Counted from the stretch's first letter, positions 49,324-61,993 are shown. The stretch: 64,000 nucleotides of DNA from Zea mays (GCF_902167145.1 NC_050101.1:180850428-180914427); one strand, 5' to 3'. Numbers and translations: made by a program. Notes: a model not told the origin generated them from the sequence alone.

Positions 49324-52300
49324 TGTCACACCCGGGTTTTAGGGGTCCAAAGCCCGGGCACGAACATAAACACCAGGTGTGCTGGGACCAAGTCTCACAC
49401 ATATGATGCATAGTGGCACAGGATCGAATGTCACATCTTTACTATATAACAGGAGTTCTATACAAAATAATTAAATAATTACATCATATGAGGAAACGAT
49501 CCAGCAACCCAAAGTTGACTGGGAGACGACGGCCTAGACCTCTCACGAACACATCGCAGCATCCTCCAAGCGCCTCATCCTGCGGTACCTGTTATTGACC
49601 TGTGGTGGTGTGAGACAGCAAGAGTGAGCTCACATACGTTCATCGCTCAACAAGTTGTGGGGAATAATGTGTATGAACTCGCCAAAGGTGGGAGCTCATG
49701 TGAAGTGTAAGGCTTACCAAAGAGGATGGCTGAAGCTGAGCATTGCTTTTAAAGTTGGTCAAAATTTTATTAGCCATTACTAAGTATAAGTAAATACCAA
49801 CCCAATTAAATAGTAGAACAGAAGTAACAACATCACCTGCGATGCAATGCATATGACAAATTGAATTTAAGTTCCATAAATTAATCATGTGAGGGTCCGA
49901 GCTGCTCATGACCGTGAGCACGGCTAGTATACCAGTTTTACACTCTGCAGAGGTTGCGCATCTTTACCCACAAGTCATGTTACCCATCTGCCAAGGGATC
50001 GCGACTTCCCATACACCTCTACCGAGGAGGCGAGGCAGGGTAACACTACGAGGCCTTTACAAAGTTCCACTAGCTTAAGAAAACCCGCTACAGTTTATAG
50101 GAAGCTCTAATGCAGGAATCCCTTGCAGGACCGCCATCGCAGCAAAATCCTCCCGAGGGCCTCCCTACACTGACCACTCCCCTACTGCCCTTGCCCCTTT
50201 CGGGTAAGGTAGTCTTCCACTAGCTTTCCTAATTAATCAGCCAAGGGCGTCCCATTAAACCCTTGTGGTAGCACTGTTTTCCCGGGTGGTCGCTCCATGT
50301 TCCAATTAACATAATGATCTTATCATGAACAGTAATAATAAACATATAATAAAAGTGTGATCATGAATAATGTACCTTCATACCCAAAACCACATAAAGC
50401 ACTAGCAAGTACTACCCAAAAAGTTCAGTGGTAAACAAGGTATAAAGATAGACAAACTAGGGTAACCTATTGGGTCCCATCAAAATTAACCTATGCAGAT
50501 CATTATGATTAATCAGAACATGAATAGGTAAAAAGAAGTGATCAAGGGCACAACTTGCCTGGCACTTGAGATTCCAGGTACCAACTTGCTCTTCAGATGA
50601 CACGTGTCCTCACTGCTAAACGTGGCAATACAGACAAACATGGTATAGGCAAAATTAACATTACATCAAACATAAGAACAAACTATGTAATAATAATCTA
50701 CGCGTTGCTACGAGATCGTAGGAATAAGAATCACTAAATTCGGAGCTACGGTTATTAAGTTATGAATTTCCTAAGGTTTTATGTATTTGATACGAGATTA
50801 ATTAAGAGATAAATTTTAATACCATTTTCATGTCAAAACAAAGATACAGGGTAATAAACAACATTATTATAGGATTATAGGAATTGGAATGGATTAATTT
50901 GGACTTCATATGAATTTCTTATGAATTAAACAAATTCTAGCCTTTATTTTTGCATTAAAAATCATTTTCTAAAACCTTTTATCTGATTTCTTAACTTCCT
51001 GGACTGGGCGCACTAATACAGAGAAGGTTGGGGTTTATTCTGTAAAATATACCAGACTCAGCCTACTCCCGCGAGGACGGCGGGTTGATTCGGAATAAGC
51101 CGAGGGGCTCGTTTTGAAAATGGCCGCAGCGAAGGGGGTATGGGCTGATTTCGGCCGATGGATTCTGAATCAGCGGTCAGGATTAGATCCATACTGTAAT
51201 GAACCGGTACGCGATCGCATTCGCCCGATCCAAGATCTACGGTTAATATATTACGCGTGCGAGCGGCCCTACGATCCCAGATCTACGACGCTGGACGAGT
51301 CCGGGCGAAGCGTTACCTTGTTTTAATCCAGCCCGCTCATCAGAAGATCAACGGCGATCGTGTGTCTTCCTCCCCACGCCGAGACCAGGCGGTGACGCCG
51401 TCGCCATCGCGGTGGTGCCATGGCCGCAACCCACAGGATCCCCGCACAACCGCCCAAACCTCGACGTGGATGGTGCAACACGACGAGAGTGACAAGGCGA
51501 TCGAGTCAAGGGGACCCATGACGCAGTCCATGCCCCCAGACGCACCGACCACGGTAAGGAGTGGTTCTGCGGCGGAATCCCATGTCCGGCGAGAAATCGC
51601 AGTTGAACCATACCCCACGGCACAAAATGTCTCACCGGAGAACACCCCTGAGCTGATGCGCACACCCCCATCCCGATTTTTGGATGCCAGACGACGCCAA
51701 GGTGGTTGTCCCACGATGGCGGCCCAATTTTTCCTCACCCACGGTGATGTTTCCCCCTTTCTATGTTTCTGGACAAGGTGCGCGAGCTCGGTTCGAGTCT
51801 ATGGCCTAAGGAGGTCGCGAGGCCGAGCTTTTATAGGTTGGAGGCGTGGGCGAAGCAAGATCCCAAGGATCTAGCGCAGGGACTCCGCTCGCCCTGGTCC
51901 GGTTGTTGCGGGCGATTTCGTTGGGAGGACGAAGATGACGACGCGGCCCCACATGTAAGTGTTGTGAACGAAACGCGAAGAGGTTAGAGCGGCGGCAGCA
52001 GAACGGGGCCCACATCGTCAGAGAAAACAACAGCGTGGCAAAGGGAGCGGCTGGCGGGGCGGGCCCGCCAGTCAGCGCGCGCTGTTTTCCCCCTTGCTGG
52101 GCTGCGCGGTGGGGGTGTTATATGGGCTGAAAGCGCAGGAAGTGGCCCACAGTGGCTTTTGTCTTTTGTTTTTTTTTATTTCAAATTCAACCATGATTCA
52201 TCTTTGAATTTCAAGCAAAACTCTAATGTGGACAGAAATCCTATCTTCATATATATATATTATTACTGTTACTATTATTATTTTTATTATTTATCTTCCT

Positions 52301-52611
52301 CCTCACCTTTTAATTCAAAAAGGAATAAAGGATTATCATAATGACCTTTCTCAAATTCTTTACTATATATATATATTTTGTAAATTGAGGTCAAATTAAG
52401 TCTTGATTCCTTTGTTCAAATAAAAATGCTCATCACAAAATCATCAGCATGAGATGCATATTTCTTTATTCATTTATTTGTTTAGTTGAATAATAATTTA
52501 ATACCACTAACTGAGTGTGCACAAAGAAAAGGAAATCGAATAATTCCCAAAGCACTTTTATATAAATGCATGTATTATTTTTTTACCTTATACAAATTTT
52601 AGGGTTTTACA
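49324..52611 (-). repeat. Long-LTR element, 5' LTR (right)
   Basis: 3288 bp, the direct repeat of 44753-48040 at a constant offset of 4571. It is followed by CAATT at 52612-52616. Confidence 0.93.
51828..51835 (-). promoter_or_regulatory. TATA box in 5' LTR of long-LTR element
   Basis: TATAAAAG on the minus strand (the same motif at 47257-47264 in the other LTR), at the edge of the GC-rich leader. It is the best core-promoter candidate. Confidence 0.55.
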
Positions 52612-55600
52612 CAATTGATCATTAACTACAGGCTCCTACACCTCATCCCACATATGTTTCCTTGCCATAGATCACATTCTTGGTTTTCTGGTGGAGACCA
52701 TTTCCTGGCCAAAAATCCGTTGGTGTTAGGCTTTGGTATTATTGAAAATGGTCTTCATGCTATTTTCGACAAAAATGGGAGATGTGTGGCCATTGATCAT
52801 CAACTAGAGGCTCGTACACCTCACCCATGTATGTTTTCTTGCCATAGATCACATCTTGGATTTCTGGTGGATACCATTTATTGGTCAAAAGTTTGTAGGT
52901 GTTAGCCTTCGGTATTATTGAAAATGTTCGTTAATGCTATTTTCGACAACAATGGCGGTTGTGTGGCCATTGGTCATTGACTAGTTGCATGTACACCTCA
53001 CCCCACATGTGTTTCCTTGCCATAGATCACATTCTTGGAGTTCTAGTGGAGACCATTTCTTGGTAAAAAACAATAGGTGTTAGCCTTCGGTATTATTGAA
53101 AATGGTCGTAATGCTATTTTCGACAAAAATAGGGGTTGTGTGGCCATTGATCATCGACAAGAGGCTCATACACCTCAACCCACATATGTATCTATGCCAT
53201 AGATCACATTTTTGGATTTTTGGGGGAGACAATTTATTGGTCAAAAATCTGTAGGTGTTAGCCTTCGATATTATTGAAAATGGTCGTTCATGCTATTTTT
53301 GACAAAAATGGGGGTTGTGTGGCCATTGATCATTAACCAGACGCTCATACACTCCACCCCACATATGTTTCCTTTCCATAGATCACATTCTTGCATTTCT
53401 TGTGGAGACCATATCTTGGTCAAAAATATGTAGGTGTTAGCCTTTGGTATTAATGAAAATGACCGTTCATGCTATTTTCGAGAAAAATGGGGATTGTGAG
53501 GCCACTTATCATCGACCAAAGGCTCGTACATCTAACACCACATATGTTTCCTTGCGATAAATAAAATTCTTGGATTTTTGGTGGAGACCATTTTTGGTCA
53601 AAAATCCGTAGTTATTAGCCTTCGGTATTATTGAAAATGGTTGTTCATGGCTGTTTTCTTCCAAAATGGGGGTTGTGTGGCCATTGATCTTCGACCAGAG
53701 GCTTGTACACCTCACCCCACATATGTTTCCTTGCCAAAGATCACATTCTGGGATTTCTGGTGGAGGCCATTACTTGGTCAAAAATCCGTTGGTGTTAGCC
53801 TTCGGTATTATTGAAAATGGTCGTTCATGCTATTTTGGACACAAATGGGGGTTGTGTGATCATTGATAATCGACCAGAGGCCCATAAACCTTACCCCACA
53901 TATGTTTCCTGGCCATATATCACATTCTTGTATTTTTGGTGGAGATCAATTCTTGGTAAAAAATCCGTATGTGTTAGCCTTCGGTATTATTGAAAATGGT
54001 TGTTCATGGCTATTTTCGGCAAAAATGAAGGTTGTGTGGCCATTGATCATCGATTAGAGGCTCGTACACCTCACCCCACATATGTTTCCTTGTGATAGAT
54101 CACATTCTTGGTTTTCGGGTGGAGACTATTTCTTGGCCAAAAATCTGTAGGTATTATTGAAAATGGTCGTGCATGCTATTTTCGACAAAAATGGGGGTTG
54201 TGTGGCCATTGATCATCGACCAGTTTCTCGTACATCTCATCCTACATATGTTTCCTTGCCATAGTTCACATTCTTGGATTTCTGGCGGAGACCATTTCTT
54301 GGTCAAAATTGGTAGGTGTTGGCCTTTGGTATCATTGAAAATGCTCGTTCAAGGCAATTTCTCACAAAAATGGGTTGTGTGGCCATTTATCATCGACCAG
54401 AGGCTCGTACACCTCACCCCACTTATGTTTCCTTGCCATAGGCCACATTCTTGGATTTCTATGGAGACAATTTCTTGGTCAAAAATCTGAATGTGTTAGC
54501 CTTCGGTATTATTGAAAATGGTCGTTCATGGCTATTTTCGACAAAAAATGGGGGTTGTGTGGCCATTGACCATTGACCAGAGGCTCGTTCACCTCACCCC
54601 ACATATGTTTCCTTGCCATAGATCACATTCTTGGATTTTTGTTGGAGACCATTTCTTAGACAAAAATCCGTAGGTGTTAGCCTTTAGTATTATTGAAAAT
54701 GGTCGTTCATGCTATTTTTGACAAAAATAGGGGTTGTGTGGCATTTGATCATCAACCAGAGGCTCGTACACCTCACCCACATATGTTTCCTTGTCGTGGA
54801 TCACATTCTTGGATTACTAGTGGAAACATTTTTGGTAAAAATCCTAGGTGTTAGCCTTCAGTATTATTGAAAATGGTTGTTCATGGCTATTTTCGACAAA
54901 ATGGGGGTTGTGGGGCCATTGATCATCGACCAGAGGCTTGTACACCTAACCCCACATATGTTTCCTTGTCATATGTCACATTCTTAGATTTCTGGTGGAG
55001 ACCATTTCTTAGCCAAAAATCTGTAGGTGTTAGCCTTCGGTATTATTGAAAATGGTCGTTCATTCTATTTTCGACAAAAATGGGGGGTTGTGTAGCCATT
55101 GGCCATCGAACAAAGGCTCGTACACCTGACCCCACATATGTTTCCTTGCCATAGGTCACATTCTTGGACTTCTGGTGGAGTCCATTTGTTGGTCAAAAAT
55201 CCGTAGGTGTTAGCCTTCGGTTTTATTAAAAATGCTCGTTCCTGCTATTTTGGACAAAAATGGGGGTTGTGTAGCCATTGATCATCGACCAGAGGCTCAT
55301 ACACCTTACCCCACATATGTTTCCTTGCCATAGATCAAATTCTTGGATTTTTGGTGGAGATCATTTCTTGGTAAAAACCCGTAGGTGTTAGCCTTTGGTA
55401 TTATTGAAAATGGTCGTTTCATGGCTATTTTCGGCAAAGATGAAGGTTGTGTGGCCATTTATCATCGACTAGAGGCTCCTACACCTCACCCCACATAGGT
55501 TTCCTTGCCATAGATCACATTCTTGGTTTTCTGGTGGAGACCATTTCTTGGCCAAAAATCCGTTGGTGTTAGCCTTCGGTATTATTGAAAATGGTCGTTC

Positions 55601-55740
55601 ATTATATTTTCGACAAAAATGGGGGGTTGTGTAGCCATTGACCATCGAACAAAGGCTCGTACACCTGACCCCACATATGTTTCCTTGCCATAGGTCACAT
55701 TCTTGGACTTCTGGTGGGGTCCATTTGTTGGTCAAAAATC
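52612..55740 (-). repeat. Knob 180-bp array, reverse orientation, right of long-LTR element
   Basis: About 17 monomers that continue the array broken at 44752. They mirror 8253 down to ~5600 (equally 4555 to ~1900, because that block is duplicated). Near its end a stretch around 55000-55200 is duplicated at ~55560-55740 (shared 'attcttggacttctgg' and 'gtccatttgttgg' variants). Orientation flips at ~55740 in mid-monomer. Confidence 0.92.
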
Positions 55741-56545
55741 CATATGTGGGGTGAGGTGTATGAGCCTTTGGTCAATGATAAATGGCCACACAAGCCCCAT
55801 TTTGGTCGAAAATAGCATGAACGACCAATTTCAATAATACTGAAGGCTAACACCAACGGATTTTTCACTAAGAAATGGCCTCCACTAGAAATCCAAGAAT
55901 GTGATACATGGCAAGGAAAATTATGTGGGGAGAGGTATACGAGCCTCTGATTGATGATCAAAGGCCACCCAACACCTATTTTTGTTGAAAATAGCATGAA
56001 CGACCATTTTCAATAATACCGAAGGCAAACACCTACGGATTTTTGACCAAGAATTGGTCTCCACCAGAAATCCAAGAATGTGATATATGGCAAGGAACCA
56101 TATGTGGGGTGAGGTGAATGAGCCTCTGGTTAATGATCAATGGCCACACAACCCCCATTTTTGTCGAAAATAGCCATGAATGACCATTTTCAATAATACT
56201 GAAGGCTAACACCTACGGATTTTTGAACAAGAAATGGTCTCCACCAGAAAATCAAGAATGTGATCTACGACAAGGAAACATATGTGGGGTGAGGTGAACG
56301 AGCCTCTGGAAAATGATAAATGGCCACATGACCCCTATTTTTGTCGAAAATAGCCATGAACGACCATTTTCAATAATACCAAAGGCTACAGATTTTTGAC
56401 CAAGAAATGGTCTCCACCAGAAATCAAAGAATGTGACCTATGGCAAGGAAATATATGTGGGGTGAGGTGTACGAGTAACTGGTCGATGATCAATGGCCAC
56501 ACAACCACCATTTTTGTCGAAAATAGCATGAACGACCATTTTCAA
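55741..56545 (+). repeat. Knob 180-bp segment, forward orientation, with copia empty site
   Basis: About 4.5 forward monomers between two inversion junctions. The first two carry private variants ('cacccaacacc', 'gaaggcaaacacc', 'ggggagagg') also found next to the copia fragment at 59400-59739. 'atggcaagg' at 56090-56098 runs on uninterrupted, so this is a copy of the insertion site without the copia DNA. Confidence 0.88.
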
Positions 56546-56567
56546 TAATGGTCGTTCATGCTATTTT
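56520..56567. repeat. Perfect 21-bp inverted repeat at a knob orientation switch
   Basis: Two 21-bp arms around a 6-nt spacer (56541-56546), exactly where forward monomers become reverse monomers. The arms are parts of the standard monomer ('catgaacgaccatt' and its complement). The structure is a fold-back junction. Confidence 0.9.
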
Positions 56568-58167
56568 TGAAAAAAAAATAGGGGTTGTGTGGCCTTTGAT
56601 CATCAACCAGAAGCTCGTACACCTCACCCACATATGTTTCCTTGACGTGGATCACATTCTTGGATTTCTGGTGGAGACCATTTCTTGGTAAAAATCCTAG
56701 GTGTTAGCCTTTAGTATTATTGAAAATGGTCGTTCATGGCTATTTTCGATAAAATGGGGGTTGTGGGGCCATTGATCATCGACCAGAGGCTTGTACGCCT
56801 GACCCCACATATGTTTCCTTATCATAGGTCACATGCTTAGATTTCTGGTGGAGACCATTTCTTGGTCAAAAATCCGTAGGACTTAGCCTTCGGTATTATT
56901 GAAAATGGTCGTTCATTCTATTTTCGACAAAAATGGCGGTTGTGTAGCCATTGATCATCGAATAGAGGCTCGGACACCTGACCCCACATATGTTTCCTTG
57001 CGATAGGTCACATTCTTGGATTTCTGGTGGGGTCATTTTTTGGTCAAAAATTCGTAGGTGTTAGCCTTCAGTATTGTTGAAAATGCTCGTTCTTGCTATT
57101 TTGGACAAAAATGTGGGTTGTGTAGCCATTGATCATTGACCAAAGGCTCATACACCTGACCCAACATATGTTTCCTTGCCATAGATCACATTCTTGGATT
57201 TTTGGTGGAGATCATTTCTTGGTAAAAAACCCATAGGTGTTAGCCTTTGGTATTATTGAAAATGGTCGTTTCATGGCTAGTTTCGGCAAAGATAAAGGTT
57301 GTGTGGCCATTGATCATCGACTAGAGGCTCCTACACCTCACCCTACGTAGGTTTCCTTGCCATAGATCACATTTTTGGTTTTCTGGTGGAGACCATTTCT
57401 TGGCCAAAAATCTGTTGGTGTTTGCATTCGGTATTATTGAAAATGGTCCTTCATGCTATTTTCGACATAAATGGGTGTTGTGTGGCCATTGATCATCGAC
57501 CAGAGGCTCATACACCTTACCCCATGTATGTTTTCTTTCCATAGATCACATTCTTGGATTTCTGGTCGAGACCATTTTTTATCAAAAATCCGTAGGTGTT
57601 AGCCATGGGTATTATTGAAAATGGTCGTTCATGGCATTTTCGACAAAAATAGGTGTTGTGTGACCATTAATCATCGACCAGAGGCTCGTACACCTCACCC
57701 CACATATGTTTCCATGCCATAGATCACATTTTTGGATTTTTGGTCGAGACAATTTATTGGTCAAAAATCTGTAGGTGTTTGCCTTTGGTATTATTGAAAA
57801 TGGTCGTTGATGCAATTTTCGACAAAAATAGGGGTTGTATAGCCATTGACCATCGAACAGAGACTCGTACACCTGACCCCACATATGTTTCCTGGCCATA
57901 GGTCACATTCTTGGATTTCTAGTGGGGACCACTTCTTGGTCGAGATCCGTAGGTGTTAGCCTTCGATTTTATTGAAAATGGTCGTTCTTGCAATTTTGGA
58001 CAAAAATGGGGGCTATGTGGCCATTGATTATCAACCAGAGGCTCATACACCTGACCCCACATATGTTTCCTTGCCATAGATCACATTCTTGGATTTTTGG
58101 TGGAGGCCATTTCTTGGCCAAAAATCCATTGGTGTTAGCCTCGGTATTATTGAAAATGGGTGTTTTT
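56546..58167 (-). repeat. Knob 180-bp array, reverse orientation
   Basis: About nine monomers mirroring 1250 to ~2720 in reverse order, including the variant 'ttggtcgagatcc' (~57940) that matches ~1465. It ends at ~58167 in 'gggtgttttttagtc', the inverted copy of the junction at 1249. Confidence 0.92.
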
Positions 58168-59739
58168 TAGTCAATGATCAATGGCCACACAACCCCATTT
58201 TTGTCGAAAATAGCATGAATGGCCATTTTCAATAATACCGAAGGCTAACACCTACGGATATTTGACCTAGAAATGGTCTCCACCAGAAATCCAAGAATGT
58301 GACCTTTGGCAAGGAAACATATGTGGGGTGAGGTGTGTGAACCTCTAGTCGATGATCAATGGACACACAACCCCTATTTTTGTTGAAAATAGCATGAATG
58401 ACCATTTTCAATAATAGTGAAGGCTAACACCTATGGTTTTTTGATCAAGAAATGGTCTCTGCCAGAAATGCAAGAATGTGATCTATGGCAAGGACACATA
58501 TGTGGGGTGGGGTTTCTGAGCCTCTGGTCGTTGATCAATGGCCACACAACCCCCATTTTTGACGAAAATAGCATGAACGACCATTTTCAATAATAACGAG
58601 GGCTAACACCTACAGATTTTTGACCAAGAAATGGCCTCCACCAGAAATCTAAGAATGTGATCTATGGCAAGGAAACATATGTGGATTGAGGTGTACGAGC
58701 CTCTAGTCCATGATAACTGGCCACACAACTCATATTTTTGCCGAAAATTGCATCAACGACCATTTTCAATAATACCAAAGGATAACACCTACATATTTTT
58801 GACCAATAAATGGTCTCCACAAAAAAAAACCGAAAATGTGATCTATGGCATAGAAACATATGTGGGATGTGGTGTACGAGTCTCTAGTCGATGATCAATG
58901 GCCACACAACCCCCATTTTTGTCAAAAATAGCATAAATGACCATTTTCAATAATACCGAAGGCTAACACCTATGGATTTTTGACCAAGAAATGGTCTCCA
59001 CTAGAAATCCAAGAATGTGATCTTTGGCAAGGAAATATATGTGGGGTCAGGTGTACGAGCCTCTGTTCGATGGTCAATGGCTACACAACCCCCATTTTTG
59101 TCAAAAAAATAGAATGAACGACCATTTTCAATAATACTGAAGGATAACACCTATGGATTTTGACTAAGAAATGGTCTCCACCAGAAATCTAAGAATGTGA
59201 TCTATGGCAAGGAAAATATGTGCGGTATGGTGTACGAGCCTCTGGTCGATGATCAATGGCCACAACCCCCATTTTATCGAAAATAGCCAAGAACGACCAT
59301 TTTCAATAATACTGAAGGCTAACGCCTACAGATTTTTGACCAAGAAATCACCAGAAATACAAGAATGTAATCTATGGCATGGAAACATATGTGTGGTGAG
59401 GTGTACGAGCCACTGGACAATGGTAAATGGCCACACAAGCCCCATTTTGGTCGAAAATAGCATGAACGACCATTTTCAATAAAACTGAAGGCTAACACCA
59501 ACGGATTTTTCACTAAGAAATGGTCTCCACCAGAAATCCAAGAATGTGATCTATGGCAAGGAAACATATATGGGGAGAGGTGTACGAGCCTCTCGTTGAT
59601 GATCAAAGGCCACCCAACACCTATTTTTGTTGAAAATTGCATGAACAACCATTTTCAATAATACCGAAGGCAAACACCTACGGATTTTTGACCAAGAACT
59701 GGTCTCCACCAGAAATCCAAGAATGTGATCTATGGCAAG
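58168..59739 (+). repeat. Knob 180-bp array, forward orientation, left of copia palindrome
   Basis: About 8.5 forward monomers. The first ~350 bp mirror 900-1249. From ~58980 onward the array is also mirrored by 63241-64000 around the copia palindrome, sharing variants such as 'cacccaacac', 'aagaactggtc' and 'ttcactaagaaa'. Confidence 0.93.
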
Positions 59740-60922
59740 TGAAAGGGAAATAGGCTTACACCTTTTCCTAAATGATTTTGGTGGTTGAATTGTCCAACAC
59801 AAATAATAGGACTAACTAGTTTGCTCTAGATTATAAGGTTTACAGGTGCCAAAGGTTCAACACAAACCAATAAAAAGTCCAAGAAAGGGTTAAAATAAAA
59901 AGAGCAAAAGATAACTGAAAGGCAGCCCTAGTTCGGCGCACCAGACAGTGTCCGGTGCGCCACCGGACAATGTCCGTTGCACCAGGGAGCTCAACTCCAA
60001 ACTTGCCACCTTCGGGAATTCGGGGAGACCGCTCCGCTATAATTCACCAGACTGTCCGGTGTGCCAAGCGGAGCAACGGTCGCCAGCGCAACGGTCGAGT
60101 TCAATGGTCGGCTGACAACGCTACAGTGCGCGGACTGCGCGCAAGGAGTCAGAGCAAGCGCAGATGGCGCACCGGACAGTGAACAATGCCTGTCCAGTGC
60201 ACCACCGGACTGTCCGGTGGCTCCACAAGTCAGAGCTCCAACGGTCGAACCCTAACGGTGGGTGACGTGGCTGGCGCACTGGACAGTGTCCGGTGCGCCC
60301 TTCGACAGCAGCCTGCCCCAACGGTTGAATTGGTGGTTGGGGACTATAAATACCCCCAACCACCTCCACTCCAACCATCCAAGCATTCACTACTCCTCAT
60401 TCAATACAAGAGCAATGCACAACACTCCAAGACACAAATCAAAGCCTCTGATCAAATGAAAGTCCCCAATTGAATTCTAGTTCTTAGGACTTGTGAGAAG
60501 ATCGGCTTGTGTTCTTTTGTTGTTCTTGTTGCTTGGTTGGCTTTCTTCTTCCCCATTTCTTGTTCCCAAGTTCATTGTAATCAAAGCAAGAGACACCAAG
60601 TTGTGGTGGTCCTTGTAGTGGACTAAGTGTCCCATTTGATTGAAGAGAAAGGCTCACTCGGTCTAGGTGACCGTTTGAGAGAGGGAAAGGGTTGAAAGAG
60701 ACCCGGTCTTTGTGACCACCTCAACAGGGAGTAGGTTTGCAAGAACCGAACCTCGGTAAAACAAATCACTGTGTCATCAGCCTTATTTGCTTGTGATTTG
60801 TTTTCGCCCTCTCTTTCAGACTCGAATTTAATTATAATGCTAACCCCGGCTTGTAGTGTGTGCTGAAGTTTGTAAATTTCAGATTCTGCCTATTCACCCC
60901 GCCCCCCTCTAGGCGACTTTCA
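59740..60922 (+). repeat. Copia LTR, left arm
   Basis: 1183 bp, 'tgaaagggaaatagg' to 'ggcgactttca', with inverted ends TGAAAG/CTTTCA. Between 59940 and 60300 it carries repeated 'caccggac' and 'gtccggtg' motifs and several 'caacggtcga' motifs, likely U3 regulatory repeats. A TATAAATA lies at 60345-60352. Confidence 0.9.
60345..60352 (+). promoter_or_regulatory. TATA box, left copia LTR
   Basis: TATAAATA followed by 'cccccaacc'. The inverted counterpart is at 62609-62616 in the right arm. Confidence 0.7.
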
Positions 60923-60924
60923 AT

Positions 60925-60936
60925 TGGTATCGGAGC
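60925..60936 (+). promoter_or_regulatory. Copia primer-binding site, left arm
   Basis: TGGTATCGGAGC two bases after the LTR, close to the initiator tRNA-Met complement (one A-to-G change from TGGTATCAGAGC). The mirror copy lies at 62028-62039 on the minus strand. Confidence 0.85.
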
Positions 60937-60970
60937 CCGGTACTTCATTAGAGCCTAACCGCTCGAAGTG

Positions 60971-61479
60971 ATGTTGGGAGATCACGCCAAGGAGATGGTG
61001 ACTGGCGAGAAACCCGCCACAAGCCACGGGAAGGCTCCATCGGGAAGTCCGGCAACAAGGTGAAGGGATCCCCTTCACACACCAAGTCACATCGGAGCGA
61101 CGAGAAAAAAAATGAAGAAGGTGGTCTATTATGAGACGGATTCTTCATCACCTTCTACATCCGGCTCCGACGCGCCGTCCATCACTTCTAAGCACCATGA
61201 GCGCAAGAAGTTTAGTAAGATCCCCCTACGCTAACCTCGCATTTCCAAACGCACCCCTTTACTTTCCATCCCACTAGGCAAACCACTGGTTTTTTACGGT
61301 GAAGATTATAGTATGTGGAGTGATAAAATGAGGCACCATCTAACCTCACTCAACGCTAGTATTTGGGACATTGTTGAATTTGGTGCGCAGGAACCATCCG
61401 TGGGGGATGAAGGCTATGACTCGGACAAGGTAGCCCAAATCTGGCCCTTCAACTCCCAAGCCACTACTATACTCCAAAT
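60971..61479 (+). pseudogene. Copia gag fragment, left arm
   Basis: Begins at ATG 60971 and encodes the N-terminal part of a copia Gag (basic/Ser-rich start, 'KKVVYYETDSSSPS'-type segment, then 'CMWSDKMRHHLTSL'-type segment). Relative to the right arm a one-base deletion near 61045 shifts the frame, and further stops follow. The fragment is cut at the palindrome centre, so most of gag and all of pol are missing. Confidence 0.85.
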
Positions 61480-61993
61480 TTGGGACATTAGTAGTGGCTT
61501 GGGAGTTGAAGTGCCTAATTTGGGCTACCTTGTCCGAGTCATAGCCTTCATCCCCCACGGATGGTTCCTGCGCACCAAATTCAACAATGTCCCAAATACT
61601 AGCGTGGAGTGAGGTTAGATGGTGCCTCATTTTATCACTCCACATACAATAATCTTCACCGTCAAAAACTGGTGGTTTGCCTAGTGGGACAGAAAGTAAA
61701 GGGGTGCGTTTGGAAATGCGAGGATAGCATAGGGGGATCTTACTAAACTTCTTGCGCTCATGGCGCTTAGAAGTGATGGACGGCGTGTCGGAGCCGGATG
61801 TAGAAGGTGATGAAGAATCGGTCTCGTAATAGACCACCTTCTTCATTTTCTTTTTCTTCTCGCTACTCCGATGCGACTTGGTGTGTGAAGGGGATCCCTT
61901 CACCTTGTCGCCGGACTCTCCCGATAGAGCCTTCCCGTGGCTTGTGGCGGGTTTCTCGTCGGTCACCATCTCCTTGGCGTGATTTCCCAACAT
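61480..61993 (-). pseudogene. Copia gag fragment, right arm
   Basis: Minus-strand copy starting at ATG 61993. The frame is open from there past the palindrome centre to 61346, but only the part to ~61480 is gag. Beyond that the frame reads the complement of the left arm. About 170 residues of Gag remain, ending in the 'VGDEGYDSDKVAQI' region. It is better preserved than the left arm. No product is expected to work as Gag. Confidence 0.85.

Larger units (their letters stand above)
44753..52611 (-). mobile_element. Long-LTR, non-coding retrotransposon (LARD-like)
   Basis: Element of 7859 bp flanked by CAATT (44748-44752 and 52612-52616). Two LTRs of equal length (3288 bp) differ at about 30 positions by eye (~1%). 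The 1283-bp interior has no gag or pol. On the minus strand a primer-binding site adjoins the right LTR and a purine tract adjoins the left LTR, so the element reads on the minus strand. Long LTRs, a tRNA-Met primer site and a chromovirus-like terminal tract suggest a derivative of the Tekay/Del type. The lineage assignment is inference. It must be mobilised by proteins from another element. Confidence 0.88.
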
